64,000 nucleotides of DNA. Origin: Bacteroidota bacterium. GTDB lineage: Bacteria > Bacteroidota > Bacteroidia > Chitinophagales > Chitinophagaceae. A program made the position numbers and the translations under genes. Below, one piece after another: positions 25,100 through 34,613 of this stretch. Under the pieces are notes generated by a model. That model was not told the origin of the DNA. It saw only the letters and a program-made list of their open reading frames with translations, and searched no databases. The stretch's first letter is position 1; every line of letters begins with the position of its first letter. The stretch covers positions 1 through 64,000 of the forward strand of contig JAFDXF010000087.1 of the NCBI GenBank assembly GCA_018268055.1, read 5' to 3'.

Positions 25100-27708
25100 G
25101 CGATGTCATTATTCTTCATCGCTATCAGATTTGCAATCAACCCGGTCCAGCCTGTTTGGTGTGAAGCACCTAAACCCTTTCCTGTATTGCCATGAAAATA
25201 TTCATGAAATTGATAGTATTGATTGAAATTGGGATCAGTTTGTAATTTTTTGTTATTCCCATATAGCGGCCGCAATCCTTCTTTATCCTTTTTAAAAATA
25301 TTCAACAATCGGTTTGCCAATTCTGTTCCGGTTTGTTTCAAAGAGATAAAATTTCCGGAAGCGGTTGGATATTCAATTTTAAAATCATCTGTATAGAAAA
25401 AATGAAACTTACGCAGGCTTTCAATGATTAAAAAATTCATTTGCATCCAGATTGGTCCACGCCAATTTGAATTGCCGCCGTACATACCGCTATCACTTTC
25501 GCCCGGCACATAATATATAGCACCTTCTGAATTTGTCCAACTGATATTGTATGGCGTATGTTCATATCTTCTGGAAAGAGAACGCACACCATAATCACTC
25601 AAGAATTCTGTTTCGTCTAACATGTGACTTAAAATTCTTTTCATACGGTGGCCTCTGAGTAAACTTAACAGATGTTTATCTTCGGCTCCACCTTCATACC
25701 ATCTAGAAACTAATGCTGCTAAATCCGGCCTGTGTTTTAAAAACCAGTTCATTCTTTGTGCAAACTCCGGATTGTTTTCCAATGTTTGCTTCGTAATTAC
25801 TTCTACAGCAAAAAGTGGAATTAGCCCTACAAGGCTTTTTAGTTTTACTTTAAATACTGAATTATCCGGAAGTCGCACTTGATCGTAAAAGAATTCATCT
25901 TCATCATCCCACAATCCATTGTTCTCTTGGCCCATGCTTGCCATAGCGCCGGCAATGTACATGAAGTGTTCGAAAAATTTTGTAGTCATGCCGGTATAGG
26001 CTTTATTATATGTTGCCAATTCAAGAGAAATGTGCAGCATATTCAGTGCATACATTGCCATCCAACTTGTGCCGTCTGCTTGTTCCATCACTGCATTACC
26101 GGGCATCGGATTACTCCTATCAAAAATGCTGATGTTATCAAGACCTAAAAATCCACCTTCAAAAATGTTTTTTGACTCAGCATCTTTACGATTTACCCAC
26201 CAAGTAAAATTGATGAGTAGTTTTTGAAATATTTCTTCGAGAAATAAATAATCTTTTTTCCCATTAATTGCTGCATCTATTCTGAATACTCGATATGCAC
26301 CGCCCGCATGCACCGGAGGATTTACATCAGAGAAAGCCCATTCATAAGCAGGCAAAGCACCATTCGGGTTCATATACCATTCTCTGGTAAACATCAATAA
26401 TTGTTGCTTTGCAAAATCAGGATCAACTAATGCAAGTGTTACGCAATGAAATGATAAATCCCATGCAGCATACCAAGGGAACTCCCACTTATCAGGTATT
26501 GAAATAATATCAGTATTGGTTAGATGTGTCCACGTAGCATTCCGACCTTCCCATCGTTCATCAGGCGGTACAGGAAATGCAGGATCACCTTCTAACCATT
26601 TTTCAACGTGATAATAATAAAACTGTTTATTCCAAAGCATTCCGGCCAATGCCTGTCTTTGTATGGCTTTTTCTTCTGCATCAGTTATGTTCTGTTGGAT
26701 TGTGTTATAAAATTCATCTGCTTCATCTATTCGCTTAGTGAATATTGAATCAAAATCTTCAAAAGGTTTTTCTATTTGCTTATCGCTCAGTCTGAATTTG
26801 AAAATAACTTCAGTAGCACCGGGAATGATCGTATCAATATTTATCGCAGCCTTTGTTCCGCTTAATTGAGGATTGACACTTTGATGGGCGTGCAATAAAT
26901 AATCGTTGATACCATCTTTTGGGTAAGCAGTAGTTGGAGATGAATTATATAATTTCTGAAAGTTTGTTTCATTTTCACAAAACAAAGCATCACCTGTTTC
27001 ATAATAAAAAAACTGTGTTGATAATCGAGTATGATCTACTTTAATCCTTCCTTTTGATACAGACGATAAGTTGGGCTTATAATCTTTTCTTCCCCAAGCC
27101 CATGTATTGCGAAACCAAATTGTAGGTAAAATATTTAATGCCGCTGCTTCTGTATGTCTATTGCAAACTTTTATTGAAATGAGCATATCATCTGTATCCA
27201 CTTTGGCATATTCAACAAAAATGTCAAAGTATTTATTTTCATCAAATATCCCTGTGTCTTCTAATTCAAATTCATCTTCTGTTCTACTTCGTTTTTTATT
27301 TTCTTCCAGCAACCAGTCGTAAGGAAATTCCTGCTGCGGATATTTATACAACATCTTCATGTAAGAATGTGTCGGTGTTGCATCTAAATAATAATAAACC
27401 TCTTTTACATCTTCTCCGTGATTGCCTTCTTGATTATTCAAACCGAAAAAACGTTCTTTGATAATCCTATCCCTTTTATTCCAAACTGCTAATCCAAAAC
27501 ACAATAACTGATTAGCATCACAGATACCGGCAATAGCTTCTTCGCCCCATCGCCATGCTTTGCTTCTTGCCATTTCATGCGTGGTAAAATTCCATGCGTC
27601 ACCATTGGCACTGTAATCTTCTCGCACTGTTCCCCACTGCCTATCGGAAACATAAGAACCCCATTTTTTCCAGCCAGGCAAATTCAGTCTTTCCTTTTCT
27701 TTGCTCAT
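25096..27708 (-). CDS. GH63-like (MGH1-type) glucosidase
   Basis: 870 aa cytoplasmic-looking protein (no signal peptide) resembling bacterial GH63 alpha-glucosidases / mannosylglycerate-hydrolase-like enzymes. Typical stretches are GRNATWTHLTNTDIISIPDK, FPWYAAWDLSFHCV (catalytic-acid region), NPNGALPAYEWAFSDVNPPV, and near the end YGGNSNWRGPIWMQMNF with HEYFHGNTGKGLGASHQTGW. The (alpha/alpha)6 barrel should span about 370-865, after an N-terminal beta domain. Substrate could be a short alpha-glucoside or glucosylglycerate; not decided by the sequence. Confidence 0.85.
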   Translation of the reverse strand: MSKEKERLNLPGWKKWGSYVSDRQWGTVREDYSANGDAWNFTTHEMARSKAWRWGEEAIAGICDANQLLCFGLAVWNKRDRIIKERFFGLNNQEGNHGEDVKEVYYYLDATPTHSYMKMLYKYPQQEFPYDWLLEENKKRSRTEDEFELEDTGIFDENKYFDIFVEYAKVDTDDMLISIKVCNRHTEAAALNILPTIWFRNTWAWGRKDYKPNLSSVSKGRIKVDHTRLSTQFFYYETGDALFCENETNFQKLYNSSPTTAYPKDGINDYLLHAHQSVNPQLSGTKAAINIDTIIPGATEVIFKFRLSDKQIEKPFEDFDSIFTKRIDEADEFYNTIQQNITDAEEKAIQRQALAGMLWNKQFYYYHVEKWLEGDPAFPVPPDERWEGRNATWTHLTNTDIISIPDKWEFPWYAAWDLSFHCVTLALVDPDFAKQQLLMFTREWYMNPNGALPAYEWAFSDVNPPVHAGGAYRVFRIDAAINGKKDYLFLEEIFQKLLINFTWWVNRKDAESKNIFEGGFLGLDNISIFDRSNPMPGNAVMEQADGTSWMAMYALNMLHISLELATYNKAYTGMTTKFFEHFMYIAGAMASMGQENNGLWDDEDEFFYDQVRLPDNSVFKVKLKSLVGLIPLFAVEVITKQTLENNPEFAQRMNWFLKHRPDLAALVSRWYEGGAEDKHLLSLLRGHRMKRILSHMLDETEFLSDYGVRSLSRRYEHTPYNISWTNSEGAIYYVPGESDSGMYGGNSNWRGPIWMQMNFLIIESLRKFHFFYTDDFKIEYPTASGNFISLKQTGTELANRLLNIFKKDKEGLRPLYGNNKKLQTDPNFNQYYQFHEYFHGNTGKGLGASHQTGWTGLIANLIAMKNNDIA

Positions 27709-27852
27709 TTTATTGAAGAATAATATTTTCTAAAGAAAAACAATTTACTAAAATAAATTTAATCGCCTATCAGTCAGTTTTGGAAATCAACATAGTGAAG
27801 GTGGTTTCAGCAAAAAAGGTTTTTAACAACTATAGCAACAGTATATGAGGAG

Positions 27853-28338
27853 CTATTTCAATTCATTGCTGGTAAATGCAAAAGGTAATAACTGTTTGGC
27901 CGTATCTATCACAATTACTTTCCCTTCCATTCCACCTAAAATTAAACGAATCGGGTGATTGACTCTTGCTTCATATTCGAGCAATGCCTGACGACACATA
28001 CCACAAGGAGAAATCGGATGATCACTTTTTATTTCAGTGCTATTGTAACTGATTGCCATACTTTTTATGGGAACATTAGGATGCAGTGCGGCTAAGATAC
28101 CTAACAAAACACGCTCTGCACAAGTGCCTACAGGGTAAGATGCATTTTCTTGATTCGTACCCGGAACTATTTGGCCGTCTTCCAATAGCGCAACGGCTGC
28201 TACATGAAAATTTGAGTAAGGTGCATAAGCATTCGCAGTAACAAGTCTTGCCTCTTTCAACAAATGTGCATCTTCATTTTTTAGCTGATGTATATCATCA
28301 TACACTTCGTAAGCGAATTCATACTTCTTTTTATCCAT
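27853..28338 (-). CDS. cdd: Cytidine deaminase
   Basis: 161 aa zinc enzyme of pyrimidine salvage. Zinc ligands and catalytic acid are C73-A-E75 (GTCAERV) and P-C112-G-M-C115. The substrate stretch NFHVAAVAL, with NQENASYPVG, is typical. It is 13 nt after lepB on the same strand, probably co-transcribed. Confidence 0.94.
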   Translation of the reverse strand: MDKKKYEFAYEVYDDIHQLKNEDAHLLKEARLVTANAYAPYSNFHVAAVALLEDGQIVPGTNQENASYPVGTCAERVLLGILAALHPNVPIKSMAISYNSTEIKSDHPISPCGMCRQALLEYEARVNHPIRLILGGMEGKVIVIDTAKQLLPFAFTSNELK

Positions 28339-28351
28339 AGCTAAAGATAGT

Positions 28352-29953
28352 TTATTTTACAAAACGGAAGAAGCGATTCCATCTTGGGCCTCCATCCCAA
28401 CTGAACCATATCATTGAAGCTTTACCAACTATTCTATCTTCGGGAACGAAGCCCCAAAAACGACAGTCTTGCGATTCATGACGGTTATCGCCCATCATCC
28501 AAAAGTAATTCATTTTAAACGTGTATTGTGTTGCTTCTTTGCCATTCAAAATAAATTTTCCATTCTGCATATAAAAATCATTGTGCTCATAAGTTCTGAT
28601 GGCACGTTGATAAATAGAATAGTTCTCTTCAGTTAGTGTTAACGTTTCGCCTTTTTTGGGTATCCAGATTTTTCCGTAATAATCTCTCGTCCACTTATGT
28701 GCAGCCAAAGTATCATAAGGGAAAACAACTTTACCGATATTGATTGGGTTCTGATAAACATCTGCAGGAGTTTCTAAATCAGGTACTGCTGTTACAATAA
28801 TATCATCTTTTTTCATTTTTTCAAGACCTCCAAAAGTCAATCTGATACTATATGTATTACCTGCAATACGATTGATATCATCATCTTTAAGATTATATTT
28901 ATCTTTTATGTCTTCCAAATCTATAACAGTACCCTTAAATGTAACCGCATATTTGATTTGCGAAAAAGGTGGAGTTGCTTCTTTCACTCCATTGATATAT
29001 ACATCACCATCTTTAATTTCCAATGTATCACCGGCAATAGCGACACATCGTTTTATATAGTTATCCGTTTTATCAACCGGATGAACGACAACAGGAAACT
29101 CTTCAGGGTTATTTAAAATCTCAGCAGCACGTATTGAGCGATAATTACCACCTCCCGCATCATAGAAAACATTGTCAAACGGTGGTCCCCATTTACTCTT
29201 ATTTTTCAACTCATACCAAGGCACAGCCGATTCGAAACCTGCTTTATGAATTACGGTATCTCCTTCCGGAAAATTAAAGACTACTGCATCACCCCTTTTT
29301 ACAGGTGAAGCAAACCAACGAGTATATGGAAGTTCGATTAGTTCTGAATAGGATTTTCCATTGCCAATCGGCATATAATTATGAACAAATGGAAATGATA
29401 AAGGTGTATTGGGGATGCGAGGTCCATAACTTAGTTTACTTACAAAAAGAAAATCTTTAATCAATAAAGTTTTCTCCATTGAGCCGGTTGGAATTGTATA
29501 TGCTTCAAAAACGAATGTTCTGATCAGTGTTGCAGCTACTACTGCAAAGATTGCTGCATCCACCCACTCTCTCCAGCTCTTCTTTTTATGTTTCTTTACG
29601 GCTTCATGGCCTATGTACTTAGGGTTTTCTTTGTAGGCTAAATAAGGAAAATAAATCGGTGCCAATAATGAAGCCATCGTATGCTGTCCTAATCCAAACT
29701 TTCCAAAAACTTTTGCAAATTCAATAAATATACCCGGGCTGATGAACCAGCCAACAACCGGAATTGCTTGCCAAAAAACCCAATGTTTGGGCCGGCCTGT
29801 TAGTTCTTGCATTACCCATGTGTTGTAAAAAGGAATATAGGCTTTCCATGATTTTTCACCGGCTACAGTAAATAATTTGGCAAAGCCCGGAGCAGGTAAT
29901 AGCACAATAAGTGTTCCTATTAAATAAACTATAATGAATTGAGAAACTGGCAT
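28352..29953 (-). CDS. lepB: Signal peptidase I
   Basis: 533 aa inner-membrane protease that removes signal peptides, longer than the proteobacterial type, as is usual in Bacteroidota. Three or more hydrophobic segments lie in residues 1-105 and another at 130-148. The catalytic Ser158 is in PTGSMEKTLLIKDF and the general-base Lys301 is in NYIKRCVAIAGDTLEI. The closing box is MMGDNRHESQDCRFWGFVP. A large insertion between boxes (about 315-450) is characteristic of this phylum's enzymes. A -7 element lies 22 nt before the ATG. Confidence 0.95.
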   Translation of the reverse strand: MPVSQFIIVYLIGTLIVLLPAPGFAKLFTVAGEKSWKAYIPFYNTWVMQELTGRPKHWVFWQAIPVVGWFISPGIFIEFAKVFGKFGLGQHTMASLLAPIYFPYLAYKENPKYIGHEAVKKHKKKSWREWVDAAIFAVVAATLIRTFVFEAYTIPTGSMEKTLLIKDFLFVSKLSYGPRIPNTPLSFPFVHNYMPIGNGKSYSELIELPYTRWFASPVKRGDAVVFNFPEGDTVIHKAGFESAVPWYELKNKSKWGPPFDNVFYDAGGGNYRSIRAAEILNNPEEFPVVVHPVDKTDNYIKRCVAIAGDTLEIKDGDVYINGVKEATPPFSQIKYAVTFKGTVIDLEDIKDKYNLKDDDINRIAGNTYSIRLTFGGLEKMKKDDIIVTAVPDLETPADVYQNPINIGKVVFPYDTLAAHKWTRDYYGKIWIPKKGETLTLTEENYSIYQRAIRTYEHNDFYMQNGKFILNGKEATQYTFKMNYFWMMGDNRHESQDCRFWGFVPEDRIVGKASMIWFSWDGGPRWNRFFRFVK

Positions 29954-29975
29954 GAATCGAAATTTTAGTAAAGGG

Positions 29976-29983
29976 CAAATGTA
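29976..29983 (-). promoter_or_regulatory. Candidate lepB -7 element TACATTTG
   Basis: Reverse-strand exact TAnnTTTG match, 22 nt upstream of the lepB ATG. It probably drives lepB-cdd. Confidence 0.5.
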
Positions 29984-30062
29984 TTGATAAAATCTGCCTA
30001 AGTGGCATTAAAATTCGTAAACTTAATGCTAAAGGTTATGAAATGTTGGTAATCTTAGATGT

Positions 30063-31232
30063 TCAGGAATTATTATTGGGCATGACATAGCTTTTTATAT
30101 CTTCTGCTGTAATTTCTTTGCCGGATAAAATGACCAATCTTTCTACTACATTTCGCAATTCTCTTATATTTCCTGTCCAGCTATATTGCTGCAATAGTTT
30201 CATTGCATCATTTCCAATCGGCTTTACCACAATACCATAATCAGCGCAAATGTCGGTGAGAAACTTATCTACCAAAAGTGGGATATCATCTCTCCTTTCA
30301 TTCAACGATGGAACGTGAATTAAAATAACACTTAATCGGTGATAAAGGTCTAAACGAAAATTTTTTTCTTCCACTTCTTTCAACAAATCTTTATTCGTAG
30401 CTGCTATTACTCTTACATCCACATTGATATCCTTCTCACCTCCTACTCTGGTTATTTTTCCTTCCTGTAATGCTCGTAATACTTTTGCCTGTGCACTGGC
30501 ACTCATATCACCTATTTCGTCTAAAAAAAGAGTTCCACCATTTGCTGATTCAAATTTTCCGATTCGTTGCTTTACTGCGGATGTGAATGAACCCTTTTCA
30601 TGACCGAATAATTCACTTTCAATCAACTCGGTTGGGATTGCAGCACAGTTAACTTCAATAATTGGCCCATTAGCACGATTACTTTTTTCGTGAATCCATC
30701 TGGCTACTAATTCCTTGCCTACTCCATTCTCTCCGGTTATTAGAATTCTTGCATCAGTCGGCGCTACTTTTTCAATCGTTTCTCTGATTTTATTCATCGG
30801 AGCAGAATTGCCAATCATTTCCTGAACTCGACTTACCTTTCTTTTGAGCACTTTGGTCTCAGTAACCAATCTGCCCTTATCCATTGCATTTCTAATCGTA
30901 ATTAAAAGACGGTTCAGATCCGGCGGTTTGGAAATAAAATCAAAAGCACCTTTTTTCACTGCCTCCACTGCAGTTTCAATATTTCCATGCCCTGAAATCA
31001 TAATAATGGGAACATCCGGATTTACTTCACCGGCTTTTTGCAAAAATTCAATACCATCTATTTTGGGCATTTTTATATCGCACAACACAAGGTCAAAAAC
31101 TCGTTCTTTAAACTTCTTTAAACCTTCATCTCCATCGGCTGCTTCATCCACTTTATAACCTTCAAAACTTAAAATTTCAATTAGTGTTTTACGGATTGCC
31201 TTTTCATCATCAATGATTAATATATCAGCCAT
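30063..31232 (-). CDS. Sigma-54-type response regulator lacking a DNA-binding domain
   Basis: 389 aa. The receiver domain (1-120) has phospho-acceptor D52 (VLCDIKMP) and K102 (FISKPP). The AAA+ domain (about 138-375) has Walker A G167-ENGVGKE-174, Walker B TLFLDEIGDM, and the sigma-54 contact loop as G214-SFTSA-219 instead of GAFTGA. The protein stops at MPNNNS right after the AAA+ lid, so the Fis-type helix-turn-helix of NtrC proteins is absent. The downstream DNA shows no separated HTH. No histidine kinase is adjacent (orphan). It may act from solution on sigma-54 promoters. Confidence 0.9.
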   Translation of the reverse strand: MADILIIDDEKAIRKTLIEILSFEGYKVDEAADGDEGLKKFKERVFDLVLCDIKMPKIDGIEFLQKAGEVNPDVPIIMISGHGNIETAVEAVKKGAFDFISKPPDLNRLLITIRNAMDKGRLVTETKVLKRKVSRVQEMIGNSAPMNKIRETIEKVAPTDARILITGENGVGKELVARWIHEKSNRANGPIIEVNCAAIPTELIESELFGHEKGSFTSAVKQRIGKFESANGGTLFLDEIGDMSASAQAKVLRALQEGKITRVGGEKDINVDVRVIAATNKDLLKEVEEKNFRLDLYHRLSVILIHVPSLNERRDDIPLLVDKFLTDICADYGIVVKPIGNDAMKLLQQYSWTGNIRELRNVVERLVILSGKEITAEDIKSYVMPNNNS

Positions 31233-31285
31233 TAAAATTTATTTTGAAGTAAAATTAATTGATTTTTGAATGGATAGAAATAATT

Positions 31286-31309
31286 GAGGCCGGGTAGAAA
31301 CCCAGCCTC
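31286..31309 (-). terminator. Probable terminator after pdhB
   Basis: Stem GAGGC-GGG / CCC-GCCTC (31286-31309) with a TAGAAA loop and one internal mismatch. On the reverse strand it is followed by the moderately T-rich AATTATTTCTATCC. It lies between pdhB and the response regulator. Confidence 0.5.
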
Positions 31310-31426
31310 GTATTAAAATCCAATATCCTATGAAAAACCATTACAAAGATGCACTTTATGAATCAATTCGATGCATCTATATTAAAAAATATTTTAATGG
31401 TCGTATTATTACTAATGAAATGTTGA

Positions 31427-32416
31427 TTATTTGACCTGATACATAACTTCCTTTACCAATTTAACGGTACGGGACACATCAGGCAATGCTGCAGCCACAA
31501 GATTTACTGCGTAATGCAAAGGCGCATCTGCTGCAGTAATACGACGTATTGGTGCATCTAAATAATCAAATCCTTCTTTTTGTATATTATAAGTAAGCTC
31601 TGTAGAAACCGAACCAAAAGGCCATTGCTCTTCTACTATTACTAATCGGTTTGTTTTCTTTACACTCTCTAAAACAGTTTTCCAGTCAAGTGGACGAATG
31701 GTTCGCAAGTCAATAACTTCTGCACTGATACCTTCTTTTTCCAACTCTTCAGCAGCACCAAGTGCCACTTTCATCATTTTATTAAAAGAAACAATGGTAA
31801 CATCTGTGCCGGCTCTTTTCACATCGGCCTTGCCCAATTCAATATAGTATTCTTCAGCAGGAACTTCCATTTTGTCGCCATACATCAACTCGCTTTCCAT
31901 AAACATCACCGGATCTTCTTCGTAGCGAATAGCTTGTTTTAGTAATCCTTTTGCATCGTATGGATTGCTCGGCGATACGACTTTGATACCCGGAATATTG
32001 GCATAAAGACTTTCAAAAGCTGTGGAGTGCTGTGCTCCAAGCTGACCGGCAGAGCCATTTCCGCCTCTAAAAACTATTGGACAAGATATTTGTCCACCGC
32101 TCATTGCCAACATCTTAGAAGCAGTATTTAAAATTTGATCTGATGCTAAAACTGCAAAATTCCAAGTCATAAATTCTACAATTGGGCGAAGACCATTTTG
32201 AGCCGAACCTACACCAACTGCCGCAAAACCTAATTCAGAAATTGGCGTATCTATGATTCTTTTGGGGCCAAATTCGGCTAACATACCTTGGCTCACTTTA
32301 TAAGCACCATTGTATTCTGCTACTTCTTCTCCCATTAAATAAACTCTGTCGTCTCTTCTCATTTCTTCGCTCATAGCTTCACGTAACGCTTCTCTGAATG
32401 CAATAATTCTTGACAT
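31427..32416 (-). CDS. pdhB: Pyruvate dehydrogenase E1 component, beta subunit
   Basis: 329 aa transketolase-like subunit that, with E1-alpha, decarboxylates pyruvate using thiamine diphosphate. Typical segments are REALREAMSEEMRRD, LMGEEVAEYNGAYKVSQGML, IDTPISELGFAAVGVG, and the C-terminal VIVEEQWPFGSVSTEL. The start was placed at the second ATG (MSRIIAFREAL), and 32425 is an alternative. pdhA and the E2 gene are not adjacent, so the complex is encoded at separate loci. Confidence 0.93.
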   Translation of the reverse strand: MSRIIAFREALREAMSEEMRRDDRVYLMGEEVAEYNGAYKVSQGMLAEFGPKRIIDTPISELGFAAVGVGSAQNGLRPIVEFMTWNFAVLASDQILNTASKMLAMSGGQISCPIVFRGGNGSAGQLGAQHSTAFESLYANIPGIKVVSPSNPYDAKGLLKQAIRYEEDPVMFMESELMYGDKMEVPAEEYYIELGKADVKRAGTDVTIVSFNKMMKVALGAAEELEKEGISAEVIDLRTIRPLDWKTVLESVKKTNRLVIVEEQWPFGSVSTELTYNIQKEGFDYLDAPIRRITAADAPLHYAVNLVAAALPDVSRTVKLVKEVMYQVK

Positions 32417-32438
32417 ATTTTCCATTTTTTGAGGTTGG

Positions 32439-32446
32439 CAAAAATA
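32439..32446 (-). promoter_or_regulatory. Candidate pdhB -7 element TATTTTTG
   Basis: Exact TAnnTTTG match on the reverse strand, 13-22 nt before the two possible ATG codons of pdhB. Confidence 0.5.
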
Positions 32447-32474
32447 AGTTACTGTGAGGATAATACCTAAAACA

Positions 32475-32502
32475 AGAAAGCCCGGAATAGCTCAGGCTTT
32501 CT
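32475..32502 (-). terminator. Intrinsic terminator after the Cys-repeat lipoprotein gene
   Basis: Stem AGAAAGCC / GGCTTTCT (32475-32482 / 32495-32502). The reverse-strand transcript continues with TGTTTTAGG. Confidence 0.65.
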
Positions 32503-32520
32503 AATAATCTTATTTACATA

Positions 32521-33132
32521 TTATTTGATGCAATCTGCTGCCATTTTTGATAATTGTTCTTTAGTTAAATTAGCTATTTTATCATTGGCCTCTTCGTAAG
32601 AGGGGTATATTTTTTCAATTTTTTGTAGCATACAGGAGCAATAGCTTCCTGCTTTCTCAGTTCCCATATTTTTTGCGGCTTCCGTCTTACAATCTCTTAC
32701 AAAATCGCTTTCCTGTTCGGGCGACCAACGATTAGCGTTTCCTGATATACCATTATCAGCCAGCCCTAAATCTGCGACACATTGTTTCATAATTTCCTCT
32801 CCTTCTTGCGATGTTCCATTTTTATCAAGTTCGGCATAAGTGGCATATTTAGCACTCATTTTTTCCATGATGCATGGGCATAGTTTATTAATAGTTTGTT
32901 CATCAATATTTTCTTTTAAAAAATTCGTACGACATTCTTTGGAAAAAGCTGCTACATCTTCGGGTGTCCACTTACTAGCACTTGGATTCCCACTATTTGT
33001 ATTATTAGTTGACGCATCGTTTAGGTAATTATCTTTAATCTTTCCAATATTACCGCCCGATTTTTCTTTGTTATTATTACAAGAAATACATAAAGCAAAA
33101 AGAATCGAGAAAAACAATCTATGATATTTCAT
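32521..33132 (-). CDS. Putative lipoprotein with a duplicated four-cysteine domain
   Basis: 203 aa, family not recognised. The N-terminus looks like a lipoprotein signal with C18 (ALCISCNNN), although -3 is Cys rather than Leu. An Asn/Ser-rich linker follows, then two copies of one domain: W55-C118 and W136-C201. Each copy starts W(S/T)PE and has four Cys in the order C, C-x-C, C (67, 85, 87, 118 and 148, 165, 167, 201), which suggests two disulfides per domain. Likely exported. No function assigned. Confidence 0.75.
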   Translation of the reverse strand: MKYHRLFFSILFALCISCNNNKEKSGGNIGKIKDNYLNDASTNNTNSGNPSASKWTPEDVAAFSKECRTNFLKENIDEQTINKLCPCIMEKMSAKYATYAELDKNGTSQEGEEIMKQCVADLGLADNGISGNANRWSPEQESDFVRDCKTEAAKNMGTEKAGSYCSCMLQKIEKIYPSYEEANDKIANLTKEQLSKMAADCIK

Positions 33133-33205
33133 ATTTGTATTTTGTTTTAATAAAATTATTGCAATATAAGTTTTTCTAAAAATGATTCTTGATTTTCTAA
33201 GAAAA

Positions 33206-33237
33206 AAAAGCCGTCCAAAATAAATGGGACGGCTTTT
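33206..33237 (-). terminator. Intrinsic terminator after the 313-aa lipoprotein gene
   Basis: 11-bp stem AAAAGCCGTCC / GGACGGCTTTT around a 10-nt loop. The reverse strand continues as a run of T residues. Very strong. Confidence 0.88.
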
Positions 33238-33255
33238 GAAAAATTTATTTAATTC

Positions 33256-34197
33256 TTAGTAAGGTAATATAACTGTATGGCTAATTCCTCCAGGTCCGGT
33301 CCAAACTAACTTGTAGAAATAAGTACTACCTACACTGGGACAAGTCGTTGGATTTCCTGATGCATTTAATCCAAATGTTAGCAGTGCATTGAAATTTGCA
33401 GTACTATGTTGCACACTTCCGGCTGTAAGTCTGAAATCACAATCCTGACGGAAAACTAATGGATTAGTGATAGCTGTAGTGAAGCTATTACCAAAGCGAT
33501 TTGTTCCCCACTCTGCAATACCACTGAGGCTACCTTCAGTATGTGTACCTGTCACAGAAACAACTATTCCGTTATTATAAGTAAAGGTTCTTTGTCTTGC
33601 TATCTGCCAGTTCCGAGTTTGTCCATTATCAAAAAGCAAAGACATATTACTGCTGGTTATTGTATGTGTAATAGTGCCAAGACTTGCTAAGTTTATCAAA
33701 AGCCCTCCGGTTACATTAGTATTCGTTTGTGTACCATTTAAGGTTAAACTTTTATTATCTAATGTGCGAGTGATTTTGAAATTTTGAAATGCAACATTTA
33801 TTTGTGCTCCAGCATTTTTCCACCTTACGCCTTGATTCATTGAGATGACAATGACACCGGTTCTTGTACGTCCAGGTAGGCAAGGTGTACCATTAAAGGT
33901 TAGGGTAATGGTTCTTGGATTACTTGTAGTATCCACTGTAATTGTAGCATCACAGATTATCCCCTGTATGCCTGATGGACGACCTGCAAAACCAACATTC
34001 GCTTCCAATGCAGTATTAATGTCATTTGATGCAGCGTCCATTTCATTTGAAAAACGGGAGGCATCATCTGTACTTGCCGAAACTTCTGTAGCGGTATCTT
34101 TGGGTGTATCAGAATTGTTATCATCTTTTTGGCAGGAAGTAAAACCGATTGTCAAACAAAGTGTGGCAGCCGTGATTGGCAAAAACCATTTTTTCAT
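33256..34197 (-). CDS. Putative lipoprotein of unknown function
   Basis: 313 aa. The lipoprotein-type signal ends at C22 (IGFTSCQKDD) and is followed by an acidic, Ser/Thr/Asp-rich tether (23-50). The rest is rich in Thr, Asn and beta-strand patterns (ITLTFNGTPCLPGRTRTGVI, FKITRTLDNKSLTLNGTQTN), suggesting a beta-sandwich or barrel-like surface domain. Three internal cysteines are present. I do not recognise the family. Single-gene unit with its own terminator. Confidence 0.75.
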   Translation of the reverse strand: MKKWFLPITAATLCLTIGFTSCQKDDNNSDTPKDTATEVSASTDDASRFSNEMDAASNDINTALEANVGFAGRPSGIQGIICDATITVDTTSNPRTITLTFNGTPCLPGRTRTGVIVISMNQGVRWKNAGAQINVAFQNFKITRTLDNKSLTLNGTQTNTNVTGGLLINLASLGTITHTITSSNMSLLFDNGQTRNWQIARQRTFTYNNGIVVSVTGTHTEGSLSGIAEWGTNRFGNSFTTAITNPLVFRQDCDFRLTAGSVQHSTANFNALLTFGLNASGNPTTCPSVGSTYFYKLVWTGPGGISHTVILPY

Positions 34198-34613
34198 AAA
34201 GTGTGTTTTAATATTAAAAAATAATTGACAAATTAATAGACAAGGTTATTTATAAAAAGTTTAATCCTCTCCATTTTTTTTTAAAAAAGGATATTTACTT
34301 TTCCAAAACGATGTTAATTAAACTTTAGTATCTAAAAAATGAAAAAGAAATACTAAAAAAAGGAAATCGGGTTTTTACGAATTGAAAAAAGAGAAATTTT
34401 TCTATTGTATGTTTCAAGAGAATAACAATGTGAGGAATATTAAATTCATACTCTCCCCATGAACCCGCTATTTAATGCAAGGTTCAAAATACATCCCATA
34501 AATCTTTTAAAAAAATAAAATTTTTTATTCTTATTTCGGTTCGTGAGGACACGAACCAAGGCTTAGACATAGTTTTTTAAAGCTGACAATACGTTTGATA
34601 CATTGCCAAATCT
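34198..34613. other. Gene-poor stretch with a strong palindrome at 34538-34557
   Basis: About 415 bp of AT-rich DNA with no supportable gene. Its only clear element is a perfect 8-bp palindrome, GGTTCGTG (34538-34545) / CACGAACC (34550-34557), with an AGGA loop. It sits 57 nt beyond the end of the broken membrane-protein gene. It lacks an adjacent T-tract on either strand, so it is a poor intrinsic terminator. It may be a dispersed intergenic palindrome or a processing site. Confidence 0.6.

Noticed and set aside
31330..31434. 34-codon forward frame starting MKNHYKDALYESIRC between the response regulator and pdhB
   Set aside because: Protein-like in look, but it has no clear promoter, overlaps the pdhB end and starts after a leftward terminator; too weak to call.
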